Positions 43,564 to 55,169 of a stretch of DNA of 64,000 nucleotides are shown piece by piece. The notes below the pieces were generated by a model. The model searched no databases. It had not been told where the DNA came from and saw nothing but the letters and a program-made list of their open reading frames with translations. Every line of letters starts with the position of its first letter. Within the stretch, counting starts at the first letter, position 1. A program made the translations under genes and the position numbers. The DNA comes from Spodoptera frugiperda. Lineage: Eukaryota > Arthropoda > Insecta > Lepidoptera > Noctuidae. Location: NCBI RefSeq assembly GCF_023101765.2, contig NC_064216.1, positions 8,869,545 to 8,933,544 of the forward strand, read 5' to 3'.

Positions 43564-46500
43564 ATGGGTGACGACGTGTGTCATTATGAAGTACAACAAA
43601 ACGATAAATATGGAAGGTATCTGGTGGCTAATAAAGATTTAGTGAGCGGCGAATTAATATTTACTGACACTCCATTCGCCTTTGGACCGAAACCAGGCAA
43701 GTGTACCTATCAGATCAATTTATTAGCACATAAAAGCGATTACTTCTAATTTTATTACTAATCACAGTGTTTAAGAAATCAAGAGCCTATTAATCTTGGA
43801 ACTCAAAAGTCAATTAAGTATTAGAAAAACTAATCAATCAAGAATATTTCTGTCATAAAATTGTTAACTGCTCATTTGCCGAACTTTGTAGTTAAATTGA
43901 TTACTGACATGGTAATTATTTAAAAACAAATTGCCTTGGTACATGGATATTATCCAAACAGGTACGAATATATTTAATCAATATTTTTTAAGTATTTTAA
44001 ATAAATGTCATCGTCCACCATGACCTAGGTTTTCGGAGTAGTTAAACGTAGGTCTACGAGTATTTAGTGCGTAATGCTAATTAGGTGCTCAGGTATGCTG
44101 ACCCGAGAATTGTGGTAACTTTATAGCCTTTTATTTGTAGCAGTTTACACGCAACATTTTTATACCTAAAATTATTTGTAACATTTTAACTTCCAGTTAA
44201 TTAAGACATCATTATGGTTTTCTAAGGGCATATAGGTAGGTACCTAAATGAGTAGGTGGCATTAAATTGTATAATTAAGTAGGTTCTTAATTAGTGGTTC
44301 GTAGTTAGTACTAGACAAAAAAAGAGTGTGTTGGGTAACTTTATAAAGAAAGCAGTTCTACCCTTTCGGTGATTATAAGACGTGATAATTTTATTGACTC
44401 TATATTGTTAATTTGTTGCAGACACTCCACCATTATGCCTGGGTTGTTACTGTCCCGTGGAGAACACCCTATGCTCTGCTTGTGGTTGGCCGGTCTGCAG
44501 CGAGGAGTGTGGGAAGTCTGCCACACACGCTGGTGAATGTGAAGTCTTCTCCGCAGCCAAAGTGAAGTTCCAAACGGTCGAAGATTGGACTGTGAGCGCA
44601 CCGCAGCTGGATTGCATTACGCCGTTAAGGTAAATATAACTAGTATACCTATATCTTTTTACTGCGAATAGGTATAGCTGATGTTCAAATTGTTCAATGC
44701 ACCTTATTTTTAGATGGGTATCTATACCTACGACTATTGATTGTGTGGTCGCAAATCTCAGGTTCTATTTCCCGGCAAAATAGGTTGAGTGATTATTCGG
44801 TTTTTTAATGTTCTTAATAATGTAAAGCATTATGGAGCTGGTAATGGAACCTACTTGCCGCTTATATCCTTGTGTAAGACTTACTCATACATAACTGACG
44901 AAAATAAGTGAGTGTAGGTATATCTGTGCATTCTCTGCCCACTCTGTCGAAGATTAAGACATATTTTATGACGTTCGTTTATTAAATGTTGTTTGAAAAT
45001 TTTTATTTTTACAATTTTTTTTTCTGTATAGAATACTTTTGGCGAAAGAAAAAGACCCAGATCGATGGCAACGCGAGTTGGAAGTGATGGAGACTCACAC
45101 GAAGGAACGGAAGGAGAGGCCCACCTGGAGTGCTGACCAGGTCAACATCGCAGACTTCCTTGTGGACTACTGTAAACTTGGCGATAGATTTGATAAGGAG
45201 CTGGTGCAAAAAGTCTGCGGTATTCTTGAGGTGAGAATTTAAGCACTGAAGCCGATATTGCGTGATCGTAGCTACCTACTTCTTTTGTATTCATGTACCT
45301 AAAATATTTCTTATTTCACGCAGGTTAATTCTGTGGAAATCCCATCCCGCGGTGGCTTTAGCATAAGAGCTCTATATCCACAGTTAGCAATCACGGCGCA
45401 CAACTGTGTTCCCAACATCGTTCACACAATACTACAAAATGATTACCAGTAAGTACCTACCTGTAAAGTAAAAAATGGTCCACACTGTCTAATCGGGTAA
45501 GGTTGAATCAACTAAAGTTTTTCTATGTGGCTTTAAATATTCTAAGGACATTTTCAGGAAATAATGATTTCTCCATCTTTACAGGGTGCAAGTTCGAGCT
45601 GCAGTTCCCATAAAACAGGGAGAAACTCTTCACTTATGCTACACGCACTCTCTGTCCCCTACGATTGTTCGTCGTGACTTCCTACTGGAGTCCAAGTTCT
45701 TCGAGTGTGACTGTGCACGATGCGCCGACCCTACGGAACTCGGGACACATCTCAGCACTCTCAAGTGCAGTAAATGTGATAATGGCGTTATTCTGACTAC
45801 TAACCCTTTAGGTAGGTATGTGGTCGGAACCTATATCTTTATATATATAATTCTTCTGTAAGTGTGTATGTCACTGAACTTCTCTTAAACGACTGGACAG
45901 ATTTTGATGAAATTTTTTGTGTGTGTTCAAGGGGATCTGAGAATGGTTTAGATTCACAATTTTGTCCGCTGGACCATATTTTTTTCAAATTTAAGATGTG
46001 TAGACAGGACGACGTCTGTCGGGTCCCCTATTGCCCGAAAGTGTAGGGTCTACTGGTCTAGGTACCTTCGGTTTTATTTCACATAGGTATTCTAGGTTTC
46101 CGAACCTGTACAGGTAAGCGCGGAAACCGTACCTGTTGCACGGCAGCAACGGGTCACTACGAAAAGTGCATTGGAAAGGCGACGTAACTTTAAACGCCTC
46201 GATTAGTAAATGACGAATCATAATTATTGTTGTACGAGATCAAATAACCTTAGCCGTCGACGATGACCTATTTGTTATGCTATTTTAAAATACGTAGACG
46301 GGAAAACTGTCGGTTTCATTAAATATGACCGACAGATGATAGACAGTCATTTAAGAAAAGATGTTTTAATTCTAAAGCTGCCAACTTTCTGACTATTCTT
46401 TAGAATCTAAATGTTTGTATAATTACAACCGTGCATATGTATGTGAATGCTCTTGAGTAACCTTCATAGATAGGTAGGTACCTACGTAAGTCGGAATCAT

Positions 46501-47703
46501 AATCCAGATTACCTATATCCTTACTTTCTCGATCTTTCAGACAATGAGGCTCCATGGACGTGTACGGACAAAAACTGTGGATTCAAGACGTCGGGTGCCG
46601 CAATGCGTAAGATGTTGGCGGTGGTGCAATCTGAGATCGACCAGCTCGATATGATGGAGCCCGGCCCTGCCGCTATTGAGCAGAGGGAGGCTACAATCAA
46701 TAAGGCAAGTAGTTCAAATTGAATTTACAGTTTTTAATTACCTACTAGGTAACTAGAAAACAAAACACGAAAATTGTAACCGCAACATAAACTAAGTAAA
46801 TGCTGATATGAAACATAGCATCAGGACTTGCTTTCTAGAAGCAGGCAGAAGTGCTCATTTGGAATGTCTAAATCCATTTTTTTCGTCACAAGTTCCATGT
46901 CACAGAGGACAATAATAAAAAATTTGCTTAATCTGATCTGTGATAATTTTGTTTCAGTATAAATCAGTATTCCATCCTCGGCATTCGCTACTCTTGTCCT
47001 TAAAGCACACACTAGCTCAGCTGTACGGCCGAGTGGAAGGGTACGGCATCGATGAGCTGCCGGATCTCATGCTGGAGAGGAAAGCAGAGTTCTGCAGACT
47101 TGTTCTCAGCACTCTGGATGTTATCATGCCGGGAGAGACCCGAATGAGAGGTGAGTTAGAGTTGTAACTTCGTGCTTCGACATACCCGAGCAGGATCTAT
47201 TAATTATTCCAGCTATATAATACATAATATTATGTATTTAAAACCATTTTTAATGGTTGCACAATGCACACTACACTTTGCAACTATTAAAAAAAATGTG
47301 ACCATATTTGACGAAGGAAGCTCTATAGCTTATCACCAAGCGACAAATCGAGATGAGGTGATCTACCTAAAGGCACTTCTACGTGCATAAGAATAAGGTG
47401 CCTATGTGGCAAAAGACACCGTATACCAGAATTTATTACCATGCTTAACAGTCTACACTTGATTTTCCAGGTATGATGTTATACGAGTTACATGCACCTC
47501 TGATGTTCTTAGCAAGAAACGAGTTTAGCGCTGGCCTTATCACTCAAGAAAAGTTGAAAGAAAAATTACAAGAACCCATTGAATGCCTAGCTGAGGCTGC
47601 AAGGATTCTTACGAGGGAAGATCCACAAAGCCCTGAGGGAATAACTGGGCAAATCGCACAACAGTCTATGGAACAACTTAAAGCTAGTCTTGAGTGCTTA
47701 TAA
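43564..47703 (+). CDS. SET and MYND domain protein, SmydA-8-like, copy 2
   Basis: A predicted protein-lysine methyltransferase of the arthropod SmydA class. Exons: 43564-43696, 44422-44629, 45032-45230, 45324-45448, 45585-45811, 46541-46704, 46958-47150, 47471-47703; 493 residues. SET-N is at RYLVANKDLVSGELIFTDTP. The complete MYND finger spans CLGC, CSAC, CSEEC and H-x3-C. The core SET motif is ITAHNCVPN, then GETLHLCYTHS, with post-SET CDCARCADPTELGTHL. A TPR-like C-terminal half follows (RHSLLLSLKHTLAQL, MMLYELHAPLMFL). Introns 1 and 6 start with GC, not GT (AG|gcaagt), and only these sites keep the frame. The start ATG follows an in-frame open stretch without another ATG. It is a paralog of 14127-18293 but on the other strand. 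Confidence 0.9.
45845..46035 (+). repeat. Dispersed repeat in SmydA copy 2 intron 5
   Basis: Carries gtgtatgtcactgaacttct, ttaaacgactggacagattt, gatgaaattttttgtgtgtg and ttcaaggggatctgagaatg, then acaggacgacgtctgtcggg. This is a common pattern in moth genomes, judged from memory. Confidence 0.6.
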
Positions 47704-48017
47704 ACTAGTAATAAATTACCATGTTATTACTAATACTGCATTCAATTAGTATGAAATAATTGTTTGAAATAATCATATTTTTTCACTTGTTTGATAATAA
47801 TTCCACACTTCTATCTTGGTGTGGATGAATTCAAATCCACATTTGACCTAAGTTTCATTAACAACTATTTGTGTACACTGATATGTTATATGTATCTGTT
47901 ATGTTAGGTGTAGATCACAGTGTAGGCGTAATTGTTCTAATACTTCTTGCAAAAGCTATGAAAAGACAATTTAACAATGATCTCCTCAAAATTCGTATTA
48001 ACAAATTTATTTCTATG

Positions 48018-48023
48018 AATAAA
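48018..48023 (+). terminator. Poly(A) signal of SmydA copy 2
   Basis: Canonical AATAAA about 315 bases after the stop, facing the ZCCHC9 signal. Confidence 0.75.
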
Positions 48024-48051
48024 ATTATGTAGACTATATTACGATTGTTGT

Positions 48052-48057
48052 TTTATT
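48052..48057 (-). terminator. Poly(A) signal of ZCCHC9
   Basis: TTTATT on the plus strand, 23 bases beyond the minus-strand stop codon; very short 3' UTR. Confidence 0.7.
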
Positions 48058-48079
48058 TCATAATAACTTATGTAACAAT

Positions 48080-49921
48080 TTAAAATTTAATTTTCTTGGG
48101 TTTCTTACTACTTGATTCCTCATACAACAATTTATTGCTTTGCTGCCCAACATCTTCAATATTTTCTGAACTGTTCAATGTATGTAGTTTCACTGTAGAC
48201 TCCTCCTTTTTATCTGTCAGCTGGAAGTTAAGAGAAATGTTAATTAGTATTCAGACTTCATCATAAACGGAATGTTCAAAATCGATTACAAGAATAAACA
48301 TGAAGTAGGTTGGCCTGTTAATGTGCTACTAATCTCCTTAGAGTAGACTTAAGCATTCCATTCCAGGAAATATTTACAAGATAAGTAGGGGCTACCAAGA
48401 TTAGTTCTACAATGAGTCAGTAAGTATTTACTAGATAAAACTACATTACAATTTGTATTTAATAATACTCACAGTAGGACAATCTTTCCTGAGATGTGTG
48501 ACATCACCACACAACTTGCATGAGCCACCATTTGGATACAATCCCTTGGGATTATCAGGACACTGTCTGGCTATATGTCCCTGTAAAATAATTATTTATT
48601 GCCATTAACTTACTAATTAAAGACAAGTATATAACCAAATAGTGATGTCAAAATATAAGAGTGTTTACTTACAGGCTCTTTGCAAATAAAGCATGTTGCA
48701 AATCTGAATTCCTTATCTCTTTGTACTTTGCATTCAAATTGTCTGTGTTCAGTGGACCCGCACTTGAAACACACGCCTTCTGCAGCATCAGCCGAAGGTA
48801 TCTTTGACTTTAAGTCGGGGCACTCAGAGAGAACATGACCACCTTTCCTGCAGTTATAACAAACTTCCCTTTTCATTCTGGCCAGAGCTTTTTCAGCTCT
48901 CCTCCTTTCCAACTTCATAGTCCTTTGAACCTCACTCTTAGGAATGCCTTTCTTAATCATGTTATTCTTCAACTCTTGGAGCCTTTCAGCATCTTTTTTC
49001 ATGACTGGGAAACCATCAAATCTGACCAATTCTACTTCCTTACCGTTAATTATGAGTTGGAAACTTTTGTCATTAATCTCTTTCCTGCGAACTGGTTTCC
49101 CATCTACTAACTTTTTGTTCTTTTTGTTTTTACCTTGTGGTTGTTGTTTATTACTATTATTATTCTTGTTCTGTACATTATTATCTTTGCTGTTATCTGT
49201 TGATGTATTTAAATTAGGTGCCTGTACCTCTGTAGAGTCAGTTGCTACTGTATTTTGTCCATTCTTCTTCTTTTTCTTATTTTTCTTAGAAGTAGGTGTA
49301 GTTTTGTTTCCTTCTGCAACAGGTTCTGCTACTTCTGTGGGACTTTCTTGAACCTGTGACTCAGTTACCTCTCCACTTTTTTTCTTCTTCTTTTTAAGTT
49401 TTTTCCCAGTAGTCTTTACATTATCAGTAACATCATTCTGGACTTCTGCATTAGCATTGCTGGTGTCAGGGTTCTCAGTCTCACTGGCTACCTTTTTCTT
49501 ATTTTTCTTTTTGCTTTTCGCTGGTGGGCCGTTTGATTCTGATGAGTTGACTATTACTTTTGACTGTTTACTCTCAGAATCTGGAAAATCACACCAGGTT
49601 GCTTTTCGTTTTTGTACTTTATGTTCTTTGAGAAAGTTTTCATAGTTTTCTATGCGTTGCTGTTCAGCCTAGAAATTAAAGACAAAATTATTTAAATTGT
49701 GTGCTTACTTATAACATGTTATCACTAACAATGTAGAATACTGTTAATGAATAATCTAAGAAAAATACATAATAATATCGTACCTGTTGCCTCTTTTTAG
49801 ATTCCTCACCCTCTTTTTTGGCTTGCAATAACTGTTCTTTCATAACCTCCCATGGCGTACTGTCTTCTGGAGCTCTTTCATTAGAAGATTTCGAGCCTTT
49901 GGCTCTAGCAAATCTAGTCAT
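48080..49921 (-). CDS. ZCCHC9: Zinc finger CCHC domain-containing protein 9-like
   Basis: Exons 49784-49921, 48673-49668, 48473-48580 and 48080-48220 give 460 residues. Four C-x2-C-x4-H-x4-C zinc knuckles are at residues 316-329 (CYNCRKGGHVLSEC), 346-359, 372-385 and 399-412. The third is split by an intron. This four-knuckle layout after a Lys-rich region, with the conserved FDGFPVMKKDAERL and LERRRAEKALARMKREVC just before, matches ZCCHC9, a nucleolar RNA-binding protein linked to snoRNP/rRNA work. The N-terminal ~240 residues are low-complexity with several poly-Lys stretches and an Asn/Gln-rich linker, longer than in the human protein (271 residues). It is convergent with SmydA copy 2. 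Confidence 0.9.
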
Positions 49922-52100
49922 GATTTTAATTCTATATAACCTTTTAAAATTTATTTATTAAATGCACATGGGCAAAGCAAAAACATTGCAATGTGAATTA
50001 TGACAGTTGACAGCGACAGATGACAGATCGTATGGACGCCACAGACAATCAGTTATAGTGAAGCCCAGCTTTCTTTCTTTACTACAACTTTCTTTTTGCA
50101 AAAGTACTATTATATAATTGACTATAAATTAATAAATGACTTGCTGACTTAAGCAAAAATAGATGACTGAATTTATACCACTTTTCTCTGCTCTACCTGA
50201 TTAGCTTCGACATATACGGTTTATCGTTGGTTCTCCTCTAACGCCTGGCGGTAATGGATCAGAACTACTTGTCTATAGCCATACTCTATTATTGTAATTT
50301 GAGGTTATCCATGTAGCCATTTAGTAAACAATAATAAATATTGTCATCTTTCATTTAGATTCACTACTGAAAGATACTGTAATTGAAATACATTTACGGT
50401 GGTGTCGATCAAAGAAGATAAATGGAGACATATTATACTAAATAGCTTCAGTGTTCTACGAATATAAATCAACAGGTAATTTATCACAACGCATCCATAC
50501 TTTATTAGTTTATTCCATTTAATTTACTTTTATCATTGTGCAGTGTAGAAGTGTTGAAAAATAGGTTAAATACTAAAATATATAAAATTATATTGTGCCA
50601 ATGCATGCAATTCTCGAATCTAAACCCCGCGAATTTCAAATTTTGTATAATAAATATGTCATAACATTATTTAACAACAGCTGCTAGCTACTTTTACAAT
50701 TTGTATGTTACATTAATAAGGTTGTACTTATTGTTTAATTTAAAAAACAAACATTTAATATATTTTGATTAGATGGAGTAGTTTGGATTATCGGTACAAA
50801 AGTAGGTAAATATCTCGTACTTATTTACTTTTAAGAAAGCACTAGGCTTAAATATCTGCCACGTAAAGAAAGAAATAACGTCTGTCTTACGTCTTAATGA
50901 TGCGAAATAGCGCTATACTATTATGTATCAAGATACGAATGAACGCGGGACATGACAGACGACTCTCTAAAAATAGATGGGTAATAGGTATATAGATTCG
51001 GGTTACATTGAATGATAAATAAGCTTGTTCATTTCAAATGTAAATACGTATATTTTATTAAATAAAATCTAACAAAAGTACAAAAAATAACACAATACAC
51101 AATGGAAAGTTGATTTCAGTTATTTAGGTGAAAACCTAGTAGCCTGTAAAATTCATTTTAAAAGGAAAAAATACCGCCCAAACTTATAATTTCACCTTTG
51201 TGCCTTAATTATGCTATTAATTGGAATGATACAGATCAAAAAGCTCAAAAACTATTTTGGAAAAAATATGGATAAAGGACATCGGGCGTTTTTTACCCGA
51301 TTTTTTAAAAGTCGCGAACATAAACCAAAATATTTTTAAATGATAGTGTTTGCAATCATATTTAATATTGTGTAGTTATTTTGATTCACAATAATGGGAA
51401 AATGGAAATAATTAGTAAAATGAAAATGATATTTTAAGTTGACTATTTTTCCTAATTACTAAACGACCGCTCAGTAAGTTAAAATATCACTCCGTGGTAT
51501 TTTTATAAACCCAATCAGACTAAATCCGTCAAGTTGATGTGCATATTTCGTTCTCACTCTCGCCCATAGTCTTAAAACTGGTATTATGTTGCGCTCGCGC
51601 AGGTAGCTAGCTTATCTTACTACATCGCAGTCCTTCGTCATCATCATCGCAGTCCTTCGCCAAAAGTTAAGAGAAAAATATGTTGTTTTAATTATTTTTG
51701 ATTCCCTTTTTCCTCTTCAATTATTGCCCAAAAACATTTATAAATATTTTTTAAATGTCCAATTTCTCCTTATTGCCACGACCCACAGATATGGGAACTA
51801 TACCATTGTGAACTAGATTTAATTGCCTATCCACCGTACCTAATTTTATTTTTGTTCGCCGTAGGTAAGTGTCCCATACAAAAATGCCCGATGTTCTTTG
51901 CCAAAATGTGGATACATTTTGGCAAATTTATCCATATTTTATTACCTTACCGTTAAATTAATAATTACATTACGCTTTGAAGCTACATGTTACGACTTAG
52001 AACATTCCTACTTTAATACGCTCTAGAACAAAGAGAGCAATAATTAATATAAAACGAAAATCAATATAGTTGAATAATGTAACAATTAATAAACTACTGA
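49922..52100. other. Intergenic region between ZCCHC9 and the sugar kinase
   Basis: AT-rich with no supported gene. The right part is likely the sugar kinase 3' UTR on the minus strand. An inverted-repeat element occupies about 51263-51940. A short near-repeat tacatcgcagtccttcgtca / catcgcagtccttcgcca lies near 51622-51662. Confidence 0.5.
51263..51940. mobile_element. Possible non-autonomous element with inverted ends
   Basis: Left arm: aaaatatggataaaggacat followed by cgggcgttttt. The right end in reverse complement begins aaaatatggataaa and ends acatcgggcattttt, but has an extra inserted palindrome (ttgccaaaatgt/acattttggcaa) between these blocks. The 680-base interior has no coding sequence. 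No clear target duplication was found, so the class is open. Confidence 0.5.
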
Positions 52101-53801
52101 CTACATGATTGCGATAGCAGCCCCTTTCGCTGCATCACCCCCTGAAGTAAATTCTAGTGGCAAACTGTAATAGTGCTCAACAGCTCTCTGCAATACAGCG
52201 TTTCTAGATAAACCAGAACCATTTCCGACAATGCGTTTTACATTCGCGTTTCGCAATATTTCCTTAGGCATCATGTGATGTAAATTTTGTATCAAGCTAT
52301 CACAGAGAGATTTAAACACGCTCCCCAATTGGATGTTAGAAAGATCGATATTTTCCACTGAAGCTTTCGCAGTCGGTGCATGTCTTTCTCCTAACAAATG
52401 TGGAATTATTTGCATATTCGATGTTTTAGCTTCCAAACCCAAAGCAATTAGTTTTTCCCATACCTTGGACTGAGGAGTAGGAAAACCTAGCTCAAGCATC
52501 CATTGTTGAAGCATTTTCACGAAAGTAGCTAAAACATTGCCTCCATTTAGAGACGCGGCTACAACTAAGTGCGTGTTATTAAAATAAGGCAAGTGTTCGA
52601 CTGTTTTACAGCCTAAATCTGATACGTCATCTACTACGAATGCTAACTGAGCAGACGTTGATATGTTTAGTACTGCATCATCTCTCGATTCAAGTGTAGC
52701 AATAATAGAGCACTGTAAGTCGCCCATAGCAACACTTACAGGTGTTCCCTCGGGAATGCCATTCCAAGCGGCGTTCAATTTTCCCGCAATTTCCCCACTT
52801 TTACTGATTTTAGGTAGAAGCTCCACTGGAAAATCGACTGATTTTAGAATATCGATGTTCCATTCGTTCTTTTCAGTATTAAAATATCCCCAACTCGCAG
52901 CATTTTGATCAGACATTACTGGGACGTCTAAATCGCAAAGCATAGTAACCACAAAATCTTGAACTGTTCCAGAATATTGAAAGTTTTTCAGCTTTTCAGG
53001 CTTGTGTTTAAGCATCCATAAGAGAGTCGCACATCCATATCCAGAGTAGCAATTTAGACGCGAATCAGGTTTAGGCAATGATTCCAGAAATTCAGGTTTA
53101 CACCTAGTGTCCTGCCAAGTATACAATGCTGACATGTTTTCTCTCGTTGCTTCGAACCGCATCACTACTCCATCTTTTTCGACTTTCTCCCAGGCGCTGT
53201 AAATAAAATAATTCATGTATGTAAATATAATATTCTGTTTATTTTATACTTAAAATAAAAATGGTTTTGAACTTGAGATATCGACTGGATAAAACATACG
53301 GTAATTGGAACGCTTCTTGGATAATAAACTTAATGTACTTGTTTATGTTTAATGTCACATTATATACGTTGTAATAGAAACACAGTTTATTGAATGGGTT
53401 ACTTGAAAATTCACGACCAAAAAGGAGATTTTAATTAAAAAGAAATGAAAATCTAGCCGGTTCTACAAAAACATAATTACAATATTCATTGAAAAATTTT
53501 TTATTTTAATGTAAACATACCCTTTCTTCCATAACAAGACTCCGTGCATTTGCCCACACACTCCAATTTTTGTTACACTTCGTAGTATATCCCTAGGAAG
53601 TCGCGAGATGCAGTAATGAATAGCTGATACTATTTTTGGCACATCTTGTTTGTTACCCTCTATACCTTGGTCGCTCGGTATGTTTGCCGCTGTATCCTTA
53701 TTTTGTTTAGCAACAATTTCTTTTGTTTTTGGGTCGTAAACACAAACTTTTACTGAAGTCGTTCCAATGTCCATCCCCAATATAAAACTCTTGTCAGCCA
53801 T
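52101..53801 (-). CDS. SHPK: Sedoheptulokinase-like carbohydrate kinase (FGGY family)
   Basis: It is predicted to phosphorylate sedoheptulose with ATP, feeding the non-oxidative pentose phosphate pathway. Exons 53521-53801 and 52101-53196 give 458 residues, close to the human SHPK 478. The N-terminal phosphate motif is MDIGTTSVKVCVYD (residues 10-23). GVCGQMHGVLLW and LYTWQDTRC are FGGY sugar-site motifs, and VAMGDLQCS holds the catalytic Asp region. GNGSGLSRN near residue 418 and TSGGDAAKGAA at the C terminus form the ATP-binding half. The start is the first ATG, with a GC-rich leader upstream. The intron is 324 bases. Xylulokinase or another FGGY kinase is less likely, given the SHPK-like LNCYSGYGCATLLWML segment. 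Confidence 0.9.
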
Positions 53802-54722
53802 TTTGCACTTAAACGAAATAAAAAGTTGGAAGTTAAAAATCACACACTCGATAAACAGCGAGACGACGCGACTCGTTGGGCAATTTGTTTCTATTGCTCG
53901 AACACGGCAGCCCGCATGAAAAGTGGGTGGCGGGTGGTCTCGTCTGGTGGCAATGCGCCCGCATTGACCTCGTGTAGACGCGTTGGTTATTACGTAAAAG
54001 TAGGTTTGTATTCCTTATCACTGTGAGTGCTCCATGTGTTTATCAAACACTTCAGCGATTCACTTACTTACGGCTAATAAATAACTTCAGTTGATATTAC
54101 TTTTACGATAACAGGTACAAATTGTTTTTTTTATGTAAACATTTACCGTTTTACTCTATATATCAGATTTATGTCAAGTTAACATTTCCATATTAAATAG
54201 TATTTTTAAAACAAGACTTTCGATTAGACATCATTTTACGTACCTATTCTATAAACACCTGTATAATTAGAGACATTAAATTAATGGCAATATTACGTCG
54301 AATGACATAAATATTTTTTACCTATATTTTGCTTACTGGCCGTTACGACTTTAGGTTGCTCAGACATTTCGTGTGCCAAATCTAAAAATCGTTCGCCAGT
54401 ATTGTAATAAGAAAAAAAAACAATGTTCTATCACATTCTACGTTCATGTTCAAAAATAATTGTTCATTTAATTATAAATAATTCTATTTACAATATTGTG
54501 TATAACATTTTGTTTACTGTTTTGCAACATTTGTTTTGTATCTACATATACGCATAATCTGGTACTTAATTATTCCGATTATCTGACAATTTTTTAATAT
54601 TGCAGGTAATTTTATGTACTATATATAGGATCTGGTCTTACGTGGATATGCACTAACCCTGATTAGTATTATTTTAATCTTGATTTAATTGATGAACAAC
54701 ACTTGTTTTTTTTTTCAGGATA
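53802..54722. promoter_or_regulatory. Divergent promoter region, sugar kinase / Lys-rich protein
   Basis: A GC-richer patch at about 53855-53985 lies just upstream of the kinase start and is a likely promoter. The start at 54723 is preceded by a long T tract ending in an acceptor (tttttcag, up to 54718), so the (+) gene probably has a noncoding upstream exon somewhere here. Confidence 0.5.
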
Positions 54723-55169
54723 ATGGGTAAGAGGAGCAAGTCGTCTAACGTCGCTGCTGAGGAAGTAGATGTAAGCGGTAAAAAAATGAAGAATAAAAGA
54801 ATTAAGTTTGAATCAGACGAGACAGATGAACCGAAACCTAGCGAAACTAATGTGGATCCTAGTATTGAACAAGTTAAACGAAAAAAGAAAAATAAATCGC
54901 AAAGTAATAAAGGCGATGAGGAAAAGAAAAATAAGAAAATTATATTTAGAGAGGACGATGACGAACCAGTTGAAGTTGATGTTCCTACAACTACAAATCA
55001 ACGGAAACGTACTAAAGAAGTTGTTCCTCAAGAGAATGAAGAAGATATTAAAGACGAAGACATTGATAAATTCTGTGATGAGTTAAATGATGAGGATAAC
55101 GAACAGTTTGAGAGTTGGGTTAAATTAATAGAAGCTAAGCTTCATTCGAATAAAAAGAAACCTAAATGA
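54723..55169 (+). CDS. Unrecognised Lys/Glu/Asp-rich small protein
   Basis: 148 residues in one coding exon, starting 4 bases after a strong acceptor. I do not recognise the family. The composition is highly charged: MGKRSKSS start, KRKKKNKSQSNK and EEKKNKK basic clusters (likely nuclear/nucleolar signals) alternating with acidic runs. The C-terminal 40 residues (DEDIDKFCDELNDEDNEQFE, then a WVKLIEAKL helix) look most conserved in type. The frame has no in-frame stop and lacks the codon noise of a chance ORF. A ribosome-biogenesis role is only a guess. Confidence 0.7.
   Translation: MGKRSKSSNVAAEEVDVSGKKMKNKRIKFESDETDEPKPSETNVDPSIEQVKRKKKNKSQSNKGDEEKKNKKIIFREDDDEPVEVDVPTTTNQRKRTKEVVPQENEEDIKDEDIDKFCDELNDEDNEQFESWVKLIEAKLHSNKKKPK

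Larger units (their letters stand above)
47704..48079. other. Convergent 3' UTRs of SmydA copy 2 and ZCCHC9
   Basis: SmydA AATAAA at 48018-48023 (+). ZCCHC9 TTTATT at 48052-48057 (AATAAA on the minus strand), only 23 bases past its stop. Nothing else is seen. Confidence 0.7.

Noticed and set aside
43701..43702. GT at 43701 as the donor of SmydA copy 2 exon 1
   Set aside because: It joins out of phase to the next exon, while the GC donor at 43697 keeps the frame and the match to copy 1.
48835..49645. Plus-strand open frames rich in Phe/Leu
   Set aside because: They are mirror frames of the Lys-rich coding sequence of ZCCHC9 on the minus strand.
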